Positions 10,366-22,672 of a stretch of DNA of 64,000 bases are shown one piece after another. The translations under genes and the position numbers were made by a program. The notes under the pieces are model-generated. The model searched no databases, was not told the DNA's origin, and saw nothing but the letters and a program-made list of their open reading frames with translations. The DNA is from Hyalella azteca (Eukaryota > Arthropoda > Malacostraca > Amphipoda > Hyalellidae): NCBI RefSeq assembly GCF_000764305.2, contig NW_025944642.1, positions 1-64,000 on the forward strand, read 5' to 3'. Position 1 is the first letter of the stretch. Each line of letters begins with the position of its first letter.

Positions 10366-10540
10366 CCATGGTTGAATTAATACAAGGTTGACCCACGGCG
10401 ACGACGATTTTTTCGCCGTTCTGCGCATGTCTCGTGTGACGTCAACGTGGGCCAAAAATGTAAACAGTGGAGATCAACACGTTGTTTTTGTGCCGTAGGT
10501 ATTTGAAATGATATTTAAAAAAATTGACCTCCTCAAAATG
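10366..10540 (-). repeat. TGACGTCA-containing dispersed repeat, copy B
   Basis: The reverse complement matches 18216-18403, including a 32-bp identical block at one end (GGTCAACCTTG...TTCAACCATGG), the CACAAAAACAACGT block and GGCCCACG-TGACGTCA. The TGACGTCA palindrome (10437-10444) is a CRE-type sequence. Nothing coding is seen in it. Confidence 0.65.
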
Positions 10541-12648
10541 GCCCATAAAACTGCATTTGCTGCAACAAGTGTTACTTCAAGCAAAGCCGGTGTTACAAAT
10601 CCGTTTCGTGGAGTGTATATTAAATAAATGGGAAACATGATGGACCGACAGACAAGGGCAGAAACAGAAAGGAGTAGGAATGACGGCCACTCAACTAACG
10701 GTCGATGAAAGGAAGCGCAATTCTAACGAACCTTTATTTTCGTAAGCTAACAAAGAATATGCTTTGCTATAAATTGTTTTAATGGTGTAATTTGGTTCAT
10801 TTCTTACTTGTCATGTTGTTCTGAAAATTGTATCACCGACTCTCAATATTGTTGTATCTGTCTTAAGCGTCACGCGGTAGGCTATGAAACATTTTTGGTG
10901 CTATAATATTTGTAGGAGGGTAATGGAATGCTGACGAAAGATTTATTTGAAAAACAAGACTCAAGTTTTTCATTGATTGATTATAGAATAATGAGATCAT
11001 AAATGCAATAAATATTTCCCATGTGCTGAATTTATTAGTGGGAGGTGACAGTGGCAGCCTGGCAGGCTGAGTCAGTGAGTGCAAGTACTGAAGTACCTAC
11101 TACCTAGTAGCCTAGCGTCCTAGCAGCTGTACTGTGTAGTCATGTAGACTGTGGATGGAGAAGGGTGGCAGACTGGCAGTGGCCAATAATTTATATTTTA
11201 ATTGGCTACTCTGCAAATATTATTTTTAATTTTGATAAAACTTCTGCATTCAATAGCCATCAGTCACATGAAAAGGATATACATTATTTACAAACAATAA
11301 GATGGGAGTTAATTAATTCATCCAGCAGAAATCTAATTTTTCCATATTGGGCAGATGGGCAGGGAAGCTCTATTTGTAATGTGAGAAGTACCTAGATACT
11401 TTCCATGTGTAGGCCTAGTAGGTTGGCAGTTTCTATCTGCAGCCTGCAGTGTGTGTATTTGAACTTTGGGGCATCAATGGTGGCAAGAACTAAGAAGGTG
11501 GCATCAATGGGGGCAAGAACCAAGAACTACAATTTGAAAGAAGATCCTATTCCAGATCAACATCTGCCAGCCTGGCCACATTGCTAAATGATTCTACGAT
11601 TGGTAAGTAACTAAGCAAAACAATTTTGGCAAATGAGGTACTACCTCTCTAACTAACTTGTTCTAACTAAGTCTAACTTGTGGCAACTTTGACTTGAAGG
11701 GTGCATTGTTCCTTTTCCTTTAAATTATTGTATGTGTTCAGGTTGTCAAGAGGTATGAATCACAATGAAAATGAACATCAACATTTGTGTTTCTTTTTTC
11801 AAGCAATCTGAGGTTACTAGAATAACTAGCCTCAACAATCTTTTCTGTGAGTTTTTGAGTGGCTGAAACAACTTCAAATATCTTATTTTAGTAGTCCAAC
11901 TTATGAGTATTGAAGAACCATGAACTTTCATGTAATGCAGGATCAGAGCATTACAGTCTCAGGTAATGCTGAATACATTGTTTGAGAAATTGAGTTTTAA
12001 AAGAGCAATTGTGAACTTTGGAATTTTTTGGTCCTTAGTTATTCCTGCCAATTTTTATTTGGCACTTCCTCCCTTCATTTTTTGTGTAATTATTATCTTC
12101 TGGTTAGAGGCATTGAAATATTGTGGTAAATTGCCATTAACCAGTAAACACACTCAATATATGTATATATAGGATGACTAATCTATTCACTCTCTAGTGC
12201 ATTGTAGCTCTCTTAACAGATTTTGACATGGAATTGGGACATAGCCAACAGCTTGACTGAGAATATACTCTATTGCGTCCAGTATACTTTATTCTACACT
12301 ACATGAATGTGTAATTTGTTCCCAGGAAGATAGTCAAACATGTTTATCAGTTTTTTATTTATGTCCTTATCTATTAACATTGCCTAATTCTTCCCGAGTA
12401 CTGAGATTTGACCAAAGAGAGATGAAACGCTTAGCCCAATAAATATTGGATAACGATGGTAAGTTATAAGATGCTTTCACACTACAATGGGAAAATGCAT
12501 TGCTTTTTCTTATGGTAACCTTCTGAGTATTACTATTTTCATGGTGTTTATGTATCCCCAATAAGAAATTAAAGGTTAGAAATAAAAATTAATGTATGTA
12601 GGTAATTGCTGAAAAGTACCCAGTCTTAAGTAAATATTTTTCTTGCAG
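10541..12648. other. Intergenic stretch, no supported gene
   Basis: AT-rich sequence with short open frames only. None has a domain, a paired splice site set or biased codon use that I can defend. Confidence 0.4.
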
Positions 12649-12728
12649 ACAATGAAGCCCCTGCCATGAGGAGAGCGCAGGACGGTATTGCTCTTCACGG
12701 CACGGCGCCGCCATTTGCACGGCCTTAG
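12649..12728 (+). CDS. Weak candidate terminal exon
   Basis: A good acceptor (tatttttcttgcag at 12635-12648) precedes a GC-rich 25-codon open stretch ending at TAG 12726-12728, in strong contrast to its AT-rich surroundings. The product is Ala/Arg/Pro-rich and unrecognised. No partner exon is identified. Confidence 0.18.
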
Positions 12729-13231
12729 TACTTCAGTCTTCTCGATCAACTCTGCAATAGTAAATATTTAACTTGCTTAAGGTATCTAAAACATTTTTTG
12801 CCTTTATTTTACTTATTCAATGTCAAATGTGAATGTTAGCCTTCAGTGTGCAGAAAATGCAATCCTTTGGCCGTTGAAAAAAAAACAATACTAAGCACAT
12901 TCAAATAGCCTTGTTCAAGGTAAGACACACTACCTAACAGACATCAAAGAACACAATTTTCATCTTATGTAGGTACTACTTTGATAGTATTTTAACAAAA
13001 TATTTTGAATGAGTTTATGTTCTATTTACAAACACATCTTCCCATGGGCAAGCTTGGGTCGTGATACAATTAGGTATCTGCATAGACTTATTTGTTAATA
13101 CCAATCAACAGTAGGGATCCTGCACTCAATTCTGATCATATAACAATAGTATTGAATGTTTTATTTATTTATCCTCATTCTACATTTGCAGAAAATATTT
13201 TGTTCAAAGTATAAATTTCTCCCTCACAAAC

Positions 13232-13263
13232 AGCTACTCCATCCCCAAGGGGATGGAGTAGCT
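13232..13263. repeat. Perfect 15-bp palindrome with AA loop
   Basis: AGCTACTCCATCCCC is followed by AA and then its exact reverse complement. The hairpin is far more perfect and GC-rich than the local AT-rich sequence would suggest. Confidence 0.85.
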
Positions 13264-13592
13264 TCATGCTTGAGTGCTCATTTGAATGTATTTATTCTTT
13301 CCAAACAACTTTGGGCATAGATAACTGTTCATGATCATAATTATTAATTACAGTTTTCTAGCCATAACAATTAATGCTTGCATACATAAATTTGATTAAA
13401 GGCTTTGAACTACCATGTTCATATTCACTGCAAAATTCGACATCAGGACATAATAAATTCTACCCCTAAACCAATTTTGTAAAAATCTATCTCCTGTTGA
13501 AAATATATAGAAATTAGAGGAGATAATTTATTCATTAATTTCGGGTTGGCTTCTCCATCACGTAACCCCAATATTTCTGAACTATAAATATT

Positions 13593-13904
13593 TTGGCATG
13601 TGCAGAAGTTCTTGGCGAGACTCGGCTACCACCTTCTGCGCCTCAGCCAGGAACTAATTGCGAGCTTCTACCGAGATCTTCAATCAAATCTCTCAAAGGA
13701 CCATCTCGTGAACCTCTGCCATACCCATCGTGCGAAATGCTTCCAGGACCGACTTTTCGACCTCTGCCAGGACCATCCTGGGACCTTCTTTCAGGACCGC
13801 CACAAGAACCTCTTCAGGACAGTCCCACGAACCTTTTCCAACACATTGTCAACCTCTGCGTGACCCACTTGTTGGAAACTCTCTTTAAAAAACTCCAAGA
13901 ATAA
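13593..13904 (+). CDS. Pro-rich open frame with 8-residue repeats
   Basis: Residues 26-81 (13668-13835) are seven tandem 24-bp units encoding an 8-residue repeat of the form LPGPSxxx (for example LKGPSREP, LPYPSCEM, LPGPTFRP, LPGPSWDL, LSGPPQEP). Units differ from each other but no indel breaks the period. An acceptor-like site (tgtgcag, ending 13605) lies just inside the frame, so it could be a terminal exon. A second plus-strand frame is also open across the repeat, and no domain is recognised. It is either an in-frame minisatellite exon or a non-coding minisatellite. Confidence 0.3.
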   Translation: MACAEVLGETRLPPSAPQPGTNCELLPRSSIKSLKGPSREPLPYPSCEMLPGPTFRPLPGPSWDLLSGPPQEPLQDSPTNLFQHIVNLCVTHLLETLFKKLQE

Positions 13905-15704
13905 CTCCTGACACAAATAACTCCTAACTTCAAAAGCTAACTCTACTCCAAAATCGAACTCTTCTTCAGTGTATCAGCAGGATCACAGCGTTCAGAAATC
14001 CCATGCCTCACCACTAATGTCTTCAGAAATATAAGCCTGCCAAATGAAGACTTCCGATTGCTATGTGAAGACTTCTGAAAATGAGAAGGAAGCTTCAAAT
14101 ATGTTCTTGGTTTTATTGCTCACAAGTTCCCTCTAGTTTCTTCAAACCTGGCCGATCCCGGGAGTTGGATAGCGCACGTGAGCAAAGGTGGGTTCACCTT
14201 CATGAAGCCGGAGCTAATCCAGAAGTTTTAAGAGTGCCTTTAGACAGCACCATGGTGTTGAAGTGAAGCCGGGACCTGCTGCAATCGCCCAATTAATGAG
14301 CGACATTGATTAAACCTACAATATACCGGTACCTCATCACACGTCAGATTTTACTTTCGCGCGCGGTTGAATTTAGTTTTTACGAATACGATGTCTTAAT
14401 AAGAAACTACCGCCAAAAATGATTTTGGTCCTCTCTTAAAAAATTTAACAAACTAGTTAAGTTGGTAAATTGACTCCAAATTGTGCTTGAGACTCCTTAA
14501 ACGCGATCACGCAAGGAACGAATGTCGTGCTTTCTAATACTGCTTGTACATGGATATTATTCTAATATGCGTTGGTAACAGAGCAGCAAACAACCATTTC
14601 TGCCTCGAATATTGCACTGATTATGTGTTCGTTAGTATTGTTCCGTACTAAGTTAATCGGTGTTCATAATCTTTTATAAGTTTCAATCGCAATATCTTCT
14701 GTAAGCATCCTTATTCTAACGCATCTGCAATTTGCCTCGCTCAAATTATGAGGCATATAAGCGATCATCTGTGGAGGATCACGCGTCTTATTTATCAGTT
14801 AAATAAATTGTGCTTCGAATAGATTTTGTTATCTTCAAGAATTGTGAACGCGTCATCAAGGAGTTATATTAAGTAACCCGGTAATTATGTCTCGTTATAC
14901 CTTGGTCTTCACGATACTTCTCCACTGTACGAAACTGTAAAGGAGAACAAATCATTGTAAACTAATTAATTTGGTTGGTCCCACAAGTTTATTAAAATTA
15001 CTATTCACTGTACATGTTGCTATATAGGTTTCTTATCGGAACGCTTCCATGAATAGTATTAAATCTTGGCAACTTGCAAAAGTATGGGTTTTTCATCCAC
15101 TGGCATATACAAATGAACTTGATCAACGGCCAATGTTGTTTCCCAGCTTTTTGGCGCAACTTCTGGAATGAGTTCTACTTTTACAAGAAATACAAATACT
15201 TTGTTATGGATTGAAAGTCATTAACTTTGTACTATTTATTATGGCCAACGGCCCCACCGTGAGAGATATACGTACTACAGTATGAAAACGTTTCAGGACG
15301 ACAAAACAATAATACCATGTATTAAAAGCGAAGTGCTAGAATTGGTCTGTTTAATTCATGGTAACTTTTTATTGTCATGTCAATTGCAGAGATAACTGTC
15401 CGAAGGCCATGTTACTGCACAACCCTCATAGCATGAACATCTTTTTACTTGAATCATGATAAATAACGTGTTAGTCGCATATAAGAACAGTTTCGTTTTC
15501 TCGTAATATGTTGTGCGCATGAAGGACCAAAACGCTCATAAATTTATAGCAACCGCTTCTTCATTATTATGTAGAAACTATGATGGCTCGATGGAAAATC
15601 TTCCAAGTGGAACTTTCCAGGAAACGCAAGCATACTCTGGGACAGTGTAAACGATTTAAAAACATCACAGATTTTGGCTTTTTAAAAGCATGGAACGGTC
15701 TATA
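13905..15704. other. Intergenic stretch, no supported gene
   Basis: Mixed composition. The longest open frame is about 60 codons and carries no signal. Nothing else stands out. Confidence 0.4.
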
Positions 15705-15930
15705 TTACAGCAGTTTCACTGATGTTTTGATTGCATTGATGGTGGAGGCGACCACGCACGACATCTTGAGCCACAGTGCTCCACGGTCAGATGCTGGACG
15801 GGAAGAAACAGTGGCGGTACACATACTTCCTTGTGTGTGGGAGAGAGCTTCTGCGGTTGCCTTAGGTGCTGCGATCAGCAGGCTGGAGTGAGGCTCATCT
15901 TCCTGGGTTTCTTTACAGTCACGGCCAAAC
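15705..15930 (-). CDS. Candidate terminal exon, unknown product
   Basis: On the minus strand a strong acceptor (cattccatttcatttttcag) ends at 15931 and is followed by a 75-codon open stretch to TAA at 15705-15707. It begins with one base of a split codon (G, then FGRDCKETQEDEPHSS). Its composition is Ala/Ser/Thr-rich, with higher GC than its surroundings. No domain is recognised. The plus strand also has a 103-codon frame here, so strand is uncertain. The exon candidate at 18022-18074 is in compatible phase. Confidence 0.25.
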
Positions 15931-17176
15931 CTGAAAAATGAAATGGAATGAAGTCAGATAATTCAAAGTTACGTAATTAACCTATTCAGTTTAGGAAATT
16001 TTTGTGGACTCCATTCATTCATGACCTACTGCATCGTGCAATAAATGTATCTTAATATGAACAGAGATAAATTCTTCTTGCAATGGGTGGTAAAAAGAAA
16101 CTAGGATATTTACATGACAATCCCCAACTGTACAGCAATTCATGGGACAATATTATATCTAGCTAATAAGGAACTCAGAACGTCTCTGAAAGTAAGGTTC
16201 CAGTTGAAATTTCATACATTAGTCACCTGCACTTGAAATAAACACTTGATAAGTTTCCCACTGACTGAATTTTTGGAAATATATCATTTGCCATGGAAGT
16301 CACTTCCATGAATTAGATTGATCTGAAAATCAAATGCTGAATGGATTTATGACACACATTCTGATTTTTCAAAGTTGATTAGCTGGACTAGGAGGGTTTT
16401 TGCTCTAAAATTTAATGATTTGATAACAAAATAATGCAACATTATGCAGGACTGAAACTATAAAGCACCTATGTTACCATCACCAAACAAAACATGTATT
16501 ACATTACACAAAACACATTAAAAAAAAATTTTGTACATTACAAAAAAAAATTATTTCCCATCTGCCAAGGTAAAGAATTGAAAAAGTTGTCTCTATGTAT
16601 GGGTATATTTCTCAGTCTAAGTCTGAGAAAATTAATAATATTGTTAGACTCATTAAGCTTCAACTGATACATTGTCCTAGTAGAAGATTTTGCAATGTTT
16701 TTTATACGAATTTTTCTCAAAAACAATTTTTTTTTTGTAGAGCAATTAGGATTACAAGATGATTGACTTAGCTAGCTTGTTACCCACCCAAAATTATTTT
16801 AAAACTTTCTTTCTCATCTACAGACAGGTTAAAAATGTTCTCACTGTTTTTACAAATTGTTCAATTGAAGTAAAGTTATTAGATTTTGCCATCTTGAAAA
16901 TAAAGTCTCAATTCACCATTAATGCCCAAACACCCCTTTAGCTATTTTATTGATAAAATTGGCTTTCATGATTCATGTAATAAATTAGGAGTTAGGACTA
17001 GGTAATGAATAATGTCAGTTGTCAGTACTAGAGACTTATAAGTTACAGTGTCTTATGTATTCTTAAATGATGCAGATATTTTAAATGTGATTCATGAATA
17101 AGTTTCATCAGTGTTCAGACGATCAGACCAAAGAATGATATTCATTATAATTGGAAATTGGAATTACACAATATAG

Positions 17177-17522
17177 ATAGCCACAAAATAATTAGGGTAG
17201 AATTCTGGGAATGTGCGTTCATATATTCAAGATTGATGATCATTGATCCCGCCTAGTAGTAGTAGGTAGTAGTAGCATCATCACTAGCTTGATCAGGCAA
17301 TGCCAATCAGGTACAAAATAGCTATTAGGTAAATATGACATAAAAAATGAAGTATATGTTTGAAAAATGTGCAATTAAATTTTATTTTATATTTACCTAA
17401 TATTTTATACCTGATTGGCATTGACTGATCATGCTACTACTACTAGGCTGGATCAATGATCATCAATCTTGAATATATGAATGCACATTCCCAGAATTCT
17501 ACCCGAATTATTTGGTGGCTAT
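17177..17522. mobile_element. Long inverted repeat (fold-back element)
   Basis: Arms 17177-17337 and 17387-17522 are nearly identical inverted copies around a loop of about 50 bp; both outer ends read ATAGCCAC-AAATAATT. The left arm is longer mainly through a small local duplication rich in TAGTAG. No frame spans it. The strong arm identity suggests recent origin or gene conversion between arms. Confidence 0.8.
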
Positions 17523-18021
17523 TCACATTCACATATGATTCATATGTGCACATAGCACATGTTTGTACCTATATTACCCCTTGCCCCTGGGTTCCTCTGC
17601 CAAATTTCACCTTGCAGCACGGCCAGCACCAATCGCCAGGATGCACAAATAGGCTATTCTACCTAATAGTAATATCCAACTATGAGGATTCTTTTTCTTT
17701 TATATCAATTAGTATATCATCATCATTCATCAATAACTTTATTACCTAGGTAATTTTACATATCTGGTAATTTTCCTCACTTTCTTAGCCCCTAACATGA
17801 ACACAAAACAGTATTTTGATTTAATTTCTACTCTCTAGGCATGCCATTAGCCTTACCTGCTGCCTTAGTAGCCTAGGTGCCAGTGTCACATCAAATACAA
17901 GGTAACAAGGATCTGATTCTACTCACAGTCTCGCTGAAACATGTACAACATCGTAAATAAATTGAGAAGTATCAGATTAAAACTGACATAATTAATCAGA
18001 GATAATTAGACATTAACTCAC

Positions 18022-18074
18022 TTGATATAAGCGGGATTCGTTGAGGAGAGAGCTTCATTTTTTATGGTCATCTT
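18022..18074 (-). CDS. Candidate small exon with a start codon
   Basis: Between an acceptor (tccgatcattcag) and a donor (ATCAA|gtgagt) on the minus strand is a 53-bp segment reading K-M-T-I-K-N-E-A-L-S-S-T-N-P-A-Y-I and ending with two bases of a codon. Joining to 15930 restores Lys and continues FGRDCK. The donor matches consensus well. This could be the first coding exon of a small minus-strand gene or an internal exon; there is no homology support. Confidence 0.22.
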
Positions 18075-18215
18075 CTGAATGATCGGACAGGAACTCCTTG
18101 CCGATTACGGCCTCTCAGCAAGTCGGCCTTGTTTGTTTGTTTCGAATTTATTCGTTTTACACTATGGAATTGCTCAATAAGCCCTATATACTTAGAGACA
18201 GACTAGCTGAAGCTA

Positions 18216-18403
18216 CTGGGATTTTTATAACGATTTTAAGGAGGGCAATATTTTTTAAATTGATCTCAAAATCGGCACAAAAACAACGTCTTTCGCGACA
18301 GTATTTACATTTTGGGCCCACGGTGACGTCACAGTCGGAACAACAAACGACATCCGCAAAGAGCAGCTGCGCGTGGGTCAACCTTGTATTAATTCAACCA
18401 TGG
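18216..18403 (+). repeat. TGACGTCA-containing dispersed repeat, copy C
   Basis: It is the opposite-orientation counterpart of 10366-10540, with TGACGTCA at 18324-18331. A third, shorter and more diverged copy forms the centre of the element at 167-412 (TGACGTCA at 247-254). The open frame across it on the plus strand is not gene-like. Confidence 0.65.
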
Positions 18404-21228
18404 TTAGGGCTATCATCGGTGATGGACCCCAGAAGATGATACTACCTCTACTACAATCTCTAGCACGATATGATAGTCAACCATTGCTACGCAGATCCTA
18501 GGCATTTATCTGTAACCTGCGCCGCACAGTCGTTCGATCACTCGGCACTCAAGGTGGAACTACTAGAGATGTTTCTAGGTCGTTTCCGGGGCTTACTTTT
18601 GTTCTTAGCTATCGAGGATCATCAACAGGCCGCTTGTCCCACGCTGTCACGTAATAAGAACAATGATGTGCCAAGGATTTCTCTGCGACTCGGCTGTTAT
18701 AAAAGCTTCCTATTAAAAATTGTATCGTCCTCTTAGAGAGGATGCTGGTGGAAAATGTACGAGAAGGCATGCGAGCGAAGATGTTGCAGTAATGTTTGGA
18801 AAGAAAAGAAATTGCTCGAAAATTTATCATATAATTTTATTCTACATATTGTTCACTGCCTTAATGACCGTTTTTTATTTTTAGTTGTACGGTAATTGCC
18901 ATGAAGATTACAGCTTTACCCGTGTTATCTTTATCAAAGATAGGAACCTGAGCAATGAATATTCTTTCGATTTGTTTCTTAAAGATCGCATCTCACCAGA
19001 CATTACCGTTATTCTGCTGGAGAAGATAAGTTCTTATCGGAGCTCAACGCTACACTTATTCTCAAAATTTTGCTTGTCAAGTTTCATATTTCCTTATCAG
19101 TTAAGGTGGAGGCTGGGAGCAGAATTTTGTCTGGCATAGCATTTGCAAGAAAACGATTCCCATGTGTGCGACAGAAATAGTGTATATATTTCTGCCAATA
19201 AGACATACTTTTCACGAAAGGCTACTTTAACCAAACATGAGATTTCTAACTATAATAAATTTGAGGGAGCTCAAAAAAAGGATTACTTTCGGTGCTCTAA
19301 CTAAAATACAAATTAGTTTGAATTCTCAAAGCAGGAAATTCGCGAAATTTATAAGGTATATAGAAGAAGATATGACAAAGTATATGAATTACTTTCACCA
19401 GCTATTATTTGTACGTTGTCGACATGCAATATTTAGAGGGGCATTCAAGAAAACAATTCATAATAAGCATTATTGAACGGACTACTCAGATCTGAAATGA
19501 TGAAAACACTTTTTACTTTCTTAATTTCCGCTGAAATGTCCCTATAACAGTACATCATTTCATTCAACTTTCTTTCTCTTTGGGCTGCGGATGCAAAAAC
19601 ATTATTGTTTGATATTGAGTTAGATTCGCTTAATCAGCAGAAATATTGGGTAACAATCCTTTAATGAACAGAAAATGCTGGTCACACGATATCACTTACG
19701 CTTTAATAAATAAAAACAAATGACGCAAATGACGCTGACAAATGAAAGAATCTGATGTTAATCGAATGCATTGTTGATACAAGATGTTATGTGTTTTATG
19801 TTGCAATAATTTGCTTACTTGCACACCACCGACCGGGCTGTGCTGACCAACGCAGAAACTCCTTCAAATGAGGCAGTCGCTTTATGTATACGCAAAAAAT
19901 ATATCAATCATTTCAGCAAGCAGAAATTTGTTAGAGGATATGCCTGCCTTAAAAAACGCATCTTGGTCTCGCGAGGAATTTCGAACCTGTTAAAATTATA
20001 TAAAGTACAGCATCGTAATCCCCGGTGCACTTGAAAAATAGTTATATGTAAAATTACTCTTCAATTTTTTAAACTTGAAAGTCGATTCTGAAGAACTCCC
20101 TTAAAGCAGCTTTCAGCAAATATTTCAGGATGTGTTTTCATAAATTTTAAATATAAGGCAATAACTTTTCCTTTTCTTTTTGTGTTATGACACAAATGCG
20201 TGAAAAATTTTAGAACTTACCGAGCGTTTTAATTTTTTGAACTTGATGGAATGAGCTGGTATATTGATATTGTAATAAAGCATGGTTTTTATTTCTTTCC
20301 AAATTAGTGATATTTATCCCGCTTTACTTCAAACGTCCAAGGAATGCCATCAAGCATTTAGCAGCTTGATTCTACAACTTTGAACAATCATGACAAACTT
20401 TTAACAATCATGTCATTTTATCATAGAATACAAGTAAGAATTACGTTTCTCATTAAAGCAATATCTTGAAAAAAATTGATGAAATTTGTTTGAAAATCGC
20501 ATAAAAATTGAAGATGTTTGTTATTGAGCCACTCTTCCACTTTTTACAAAGGTTTATGGAAAGGCGGGTACATTAAAGCTCACTGTCCCTGACTCGAGGC
20601 TCACAAATGCCCCGATGACAATACCTAAGTTTACTGCGAATGTGATGAAGTAATTGATTCTACAAAGGAGCGTGGGATGGCAGAACGTCAATGAAACTTC
20701 AACCTATCCCATGCTTATCAAATTTTCATTTACTAAGGCACTGCAATCGAAGTCGCACAGAAATCGAAGGTCGTGAGGCTAGAGAGCAGCCAATCTCAAA
20801 GAGTCAGCAGAAATCGTTTGAGGTTTCGAAATCATCTTTTATGATGGTAGCGCCATAACGAGGATAAGAACTGATTGACTTTTTTCATTAATTTCTGCAG
20901 TGCATAAGTCACAAAACTAGGTACCGCACCACTTGATGAAAATAGGAAAAATGTGTTGATGGAAATTTAGATACGGTACCGGTTTTTGCGATGTGCACGT
21001 GAAAACACGAGTTAAAATTCTTCATACTGACTTATGATAAAATTACCTAATGAGTTGCTAACAATTGTGTCGAGTGGAATTATTGATGCTGATGTCACTG
21101 AGAAACCGTGCAAAATGTGCAATTATAGCAATGAAACTTGCAAAAGTATTCTCAATTTTTTGTTTTCAATGTAACTATAAAAAGAATGGTTTAATTACAT
21201 GGTTTTAACGTGTATATATTACAGGGAA
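18404..21228. other. Intergenic stretch, no supported gene
   Basis: Short unconnected open frames only, AT-rich, with no recognised repeat or RNA gene. Confidence 0.4.
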
Positions 21229-21490
21229 CATTTTCCATGTGTATGTTCGAAATGTTAATATTTCAAATATTTATACGCAAAGTAATTTTCCGGAAATTAT
21301 CTCAAGGTTGTGTCTGTACTGTTTCTTTACAAAGATTATTAGATATATAAGTTCAGAATGTACCTTTACAAAGAATGTTCTAGAAATATGTTCGTTACAT
21401 AAATTTGCAAAAATATTTGAAAAAATGTTCGTCCTGTAACTTACGACGAATAATTTAAATATATGTTCACAGTATAACTTTACGAAGTTT
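21229..21490. repeat. Degenerate tandem repeat, about 45-bp unit
   Basis: Several diverged units share the pattern ATATGTTC-n-GTAACTTTACAAAGAAT (for example near 21346, 21384, 21421 and 21463). The open frame that crosses it is a by-product of the repeat. Confidence 0.45.
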
Positions 21491-21826
21491 CACTTCTCTT
21501 CACAAAGCAATGCGTAAGTAGAGAGCTGATGAGCTCAATAAATCCTGGATGAAAACTTGGCAAATAGAAAAATTAAAAAGCAAAGCTCGAACGAGGCTCA
21601 TTCAATGTACGTTGCAACCTAAACAGGAGATCAGATAGAATTAATTTTATATGGTAAATGAGCGAGGTGTTCGAATGTTCATCTGAATTTAAGTACCGCA
21701 ACAAAACCTGTATTGTTCACTTGTCCGAAAAGTTTTCATTTATGTCTAGTGAAACATACTTTTGGGCTAAATTCAGCACACGAGTGGACGCGGAACGCAC
21801 CAAGCAATTTCACGGCCAATATTGGA

Positions 21827-21986
21827 AAAATATAACTCAATACTCACTGCAGTGAGTGACAGAGAGCGCATTTTCTCAAAATCGACGAAAACGTGAAGTC
21901 ACGGACTGACGGACGGACAGATGGACGGACGGACATGACGAGCACAATAGGACATTTTTTCCATAAATGAGAAAATGCGCTAAAAA
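21827..21986. mobile_element. Short element with 13-bp TIRs and GGAC array, copy 1
   Basis: AGCGCATTTTCTC at 21865-21877 and its exact complement at 21969-21981 bound a segment with a (GGAC)n-like array. A perfect 16-bp palindrome ACTCACTGCAGTGAGT lies just outside the left repeat. The whole block recurs at 45908-46090. Confidence 0.65.
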
Positions 21987-22460
21987 TGGTTGCGGGATTG
22001 ATCCTAATTTCTTTTCTGATAATAATTTGACGTGCCTCATGTATTATTGTATTGTATGTATTGTAATTGTATTACGTGTGATATTTATTGAAGTCCCAGA
22101 AGAAGACGGAGACAAAAACAAACGCTCAGAGATCCGATGTGTTCTTTTACTCGCCTAGAATGTCATAAAAAATTTTTATCGCGGAAAAATGACCATATTT
22201 GGCTAAGTATCTTTCGAATTATTTTGGTTTGAAGTGTTTTTCTTTCAATGATAAATTCATCATTGTATTTATTTATCATTTTGCTTCCGCACGCTGTGTA
22301 ACCATTGTTCATATGGAGATTTCAACCAGCTCCTCATTAAATATTTCGCCATCGGCAGTGAAATCGCCAAAACAAAACCACCATCAAAGCTTGCGGCGGG
22401 AACATATATTCATATTTCAAACCAGAAATAAATAAAATTCTGATTACTAGTTATACTAGC

Positions 22461-22672
22461 GCAGGGTGGCCTAGTGGTTACAGGTTCAGAGTACGAAGAT
22501 GCGTTAGTTTCTGGTCAGAATCGGCGAGGAGGCCGGGCGGTTAATTAAGCAAAGCAAAATTGGAGTAGTGACTTGCGTGTTCGAGACCGCAACAAGCTGT
22601 GGATGTTCTACAATGTTAAGAATCGGCGACAGGCCTCCGGCCTAATAAACGCTGAAGCAGCTATATATAAAG
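22461..22672 (+). mobile_element. tRNA-derived SINE, copy 3 (internal deletion)
   Basis: It has a good A box (TGGCCTAGTGG) and then jumps from GTACGAAGATGC directly to the body (TTAGTTTCTGGTCAGAATCGGCGAGG), losing the B box. The body and the CTATATATA end match copy 1 closely, so this copy shows the family is not limited to the gene neighbourhood. Confidence 0.78.
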
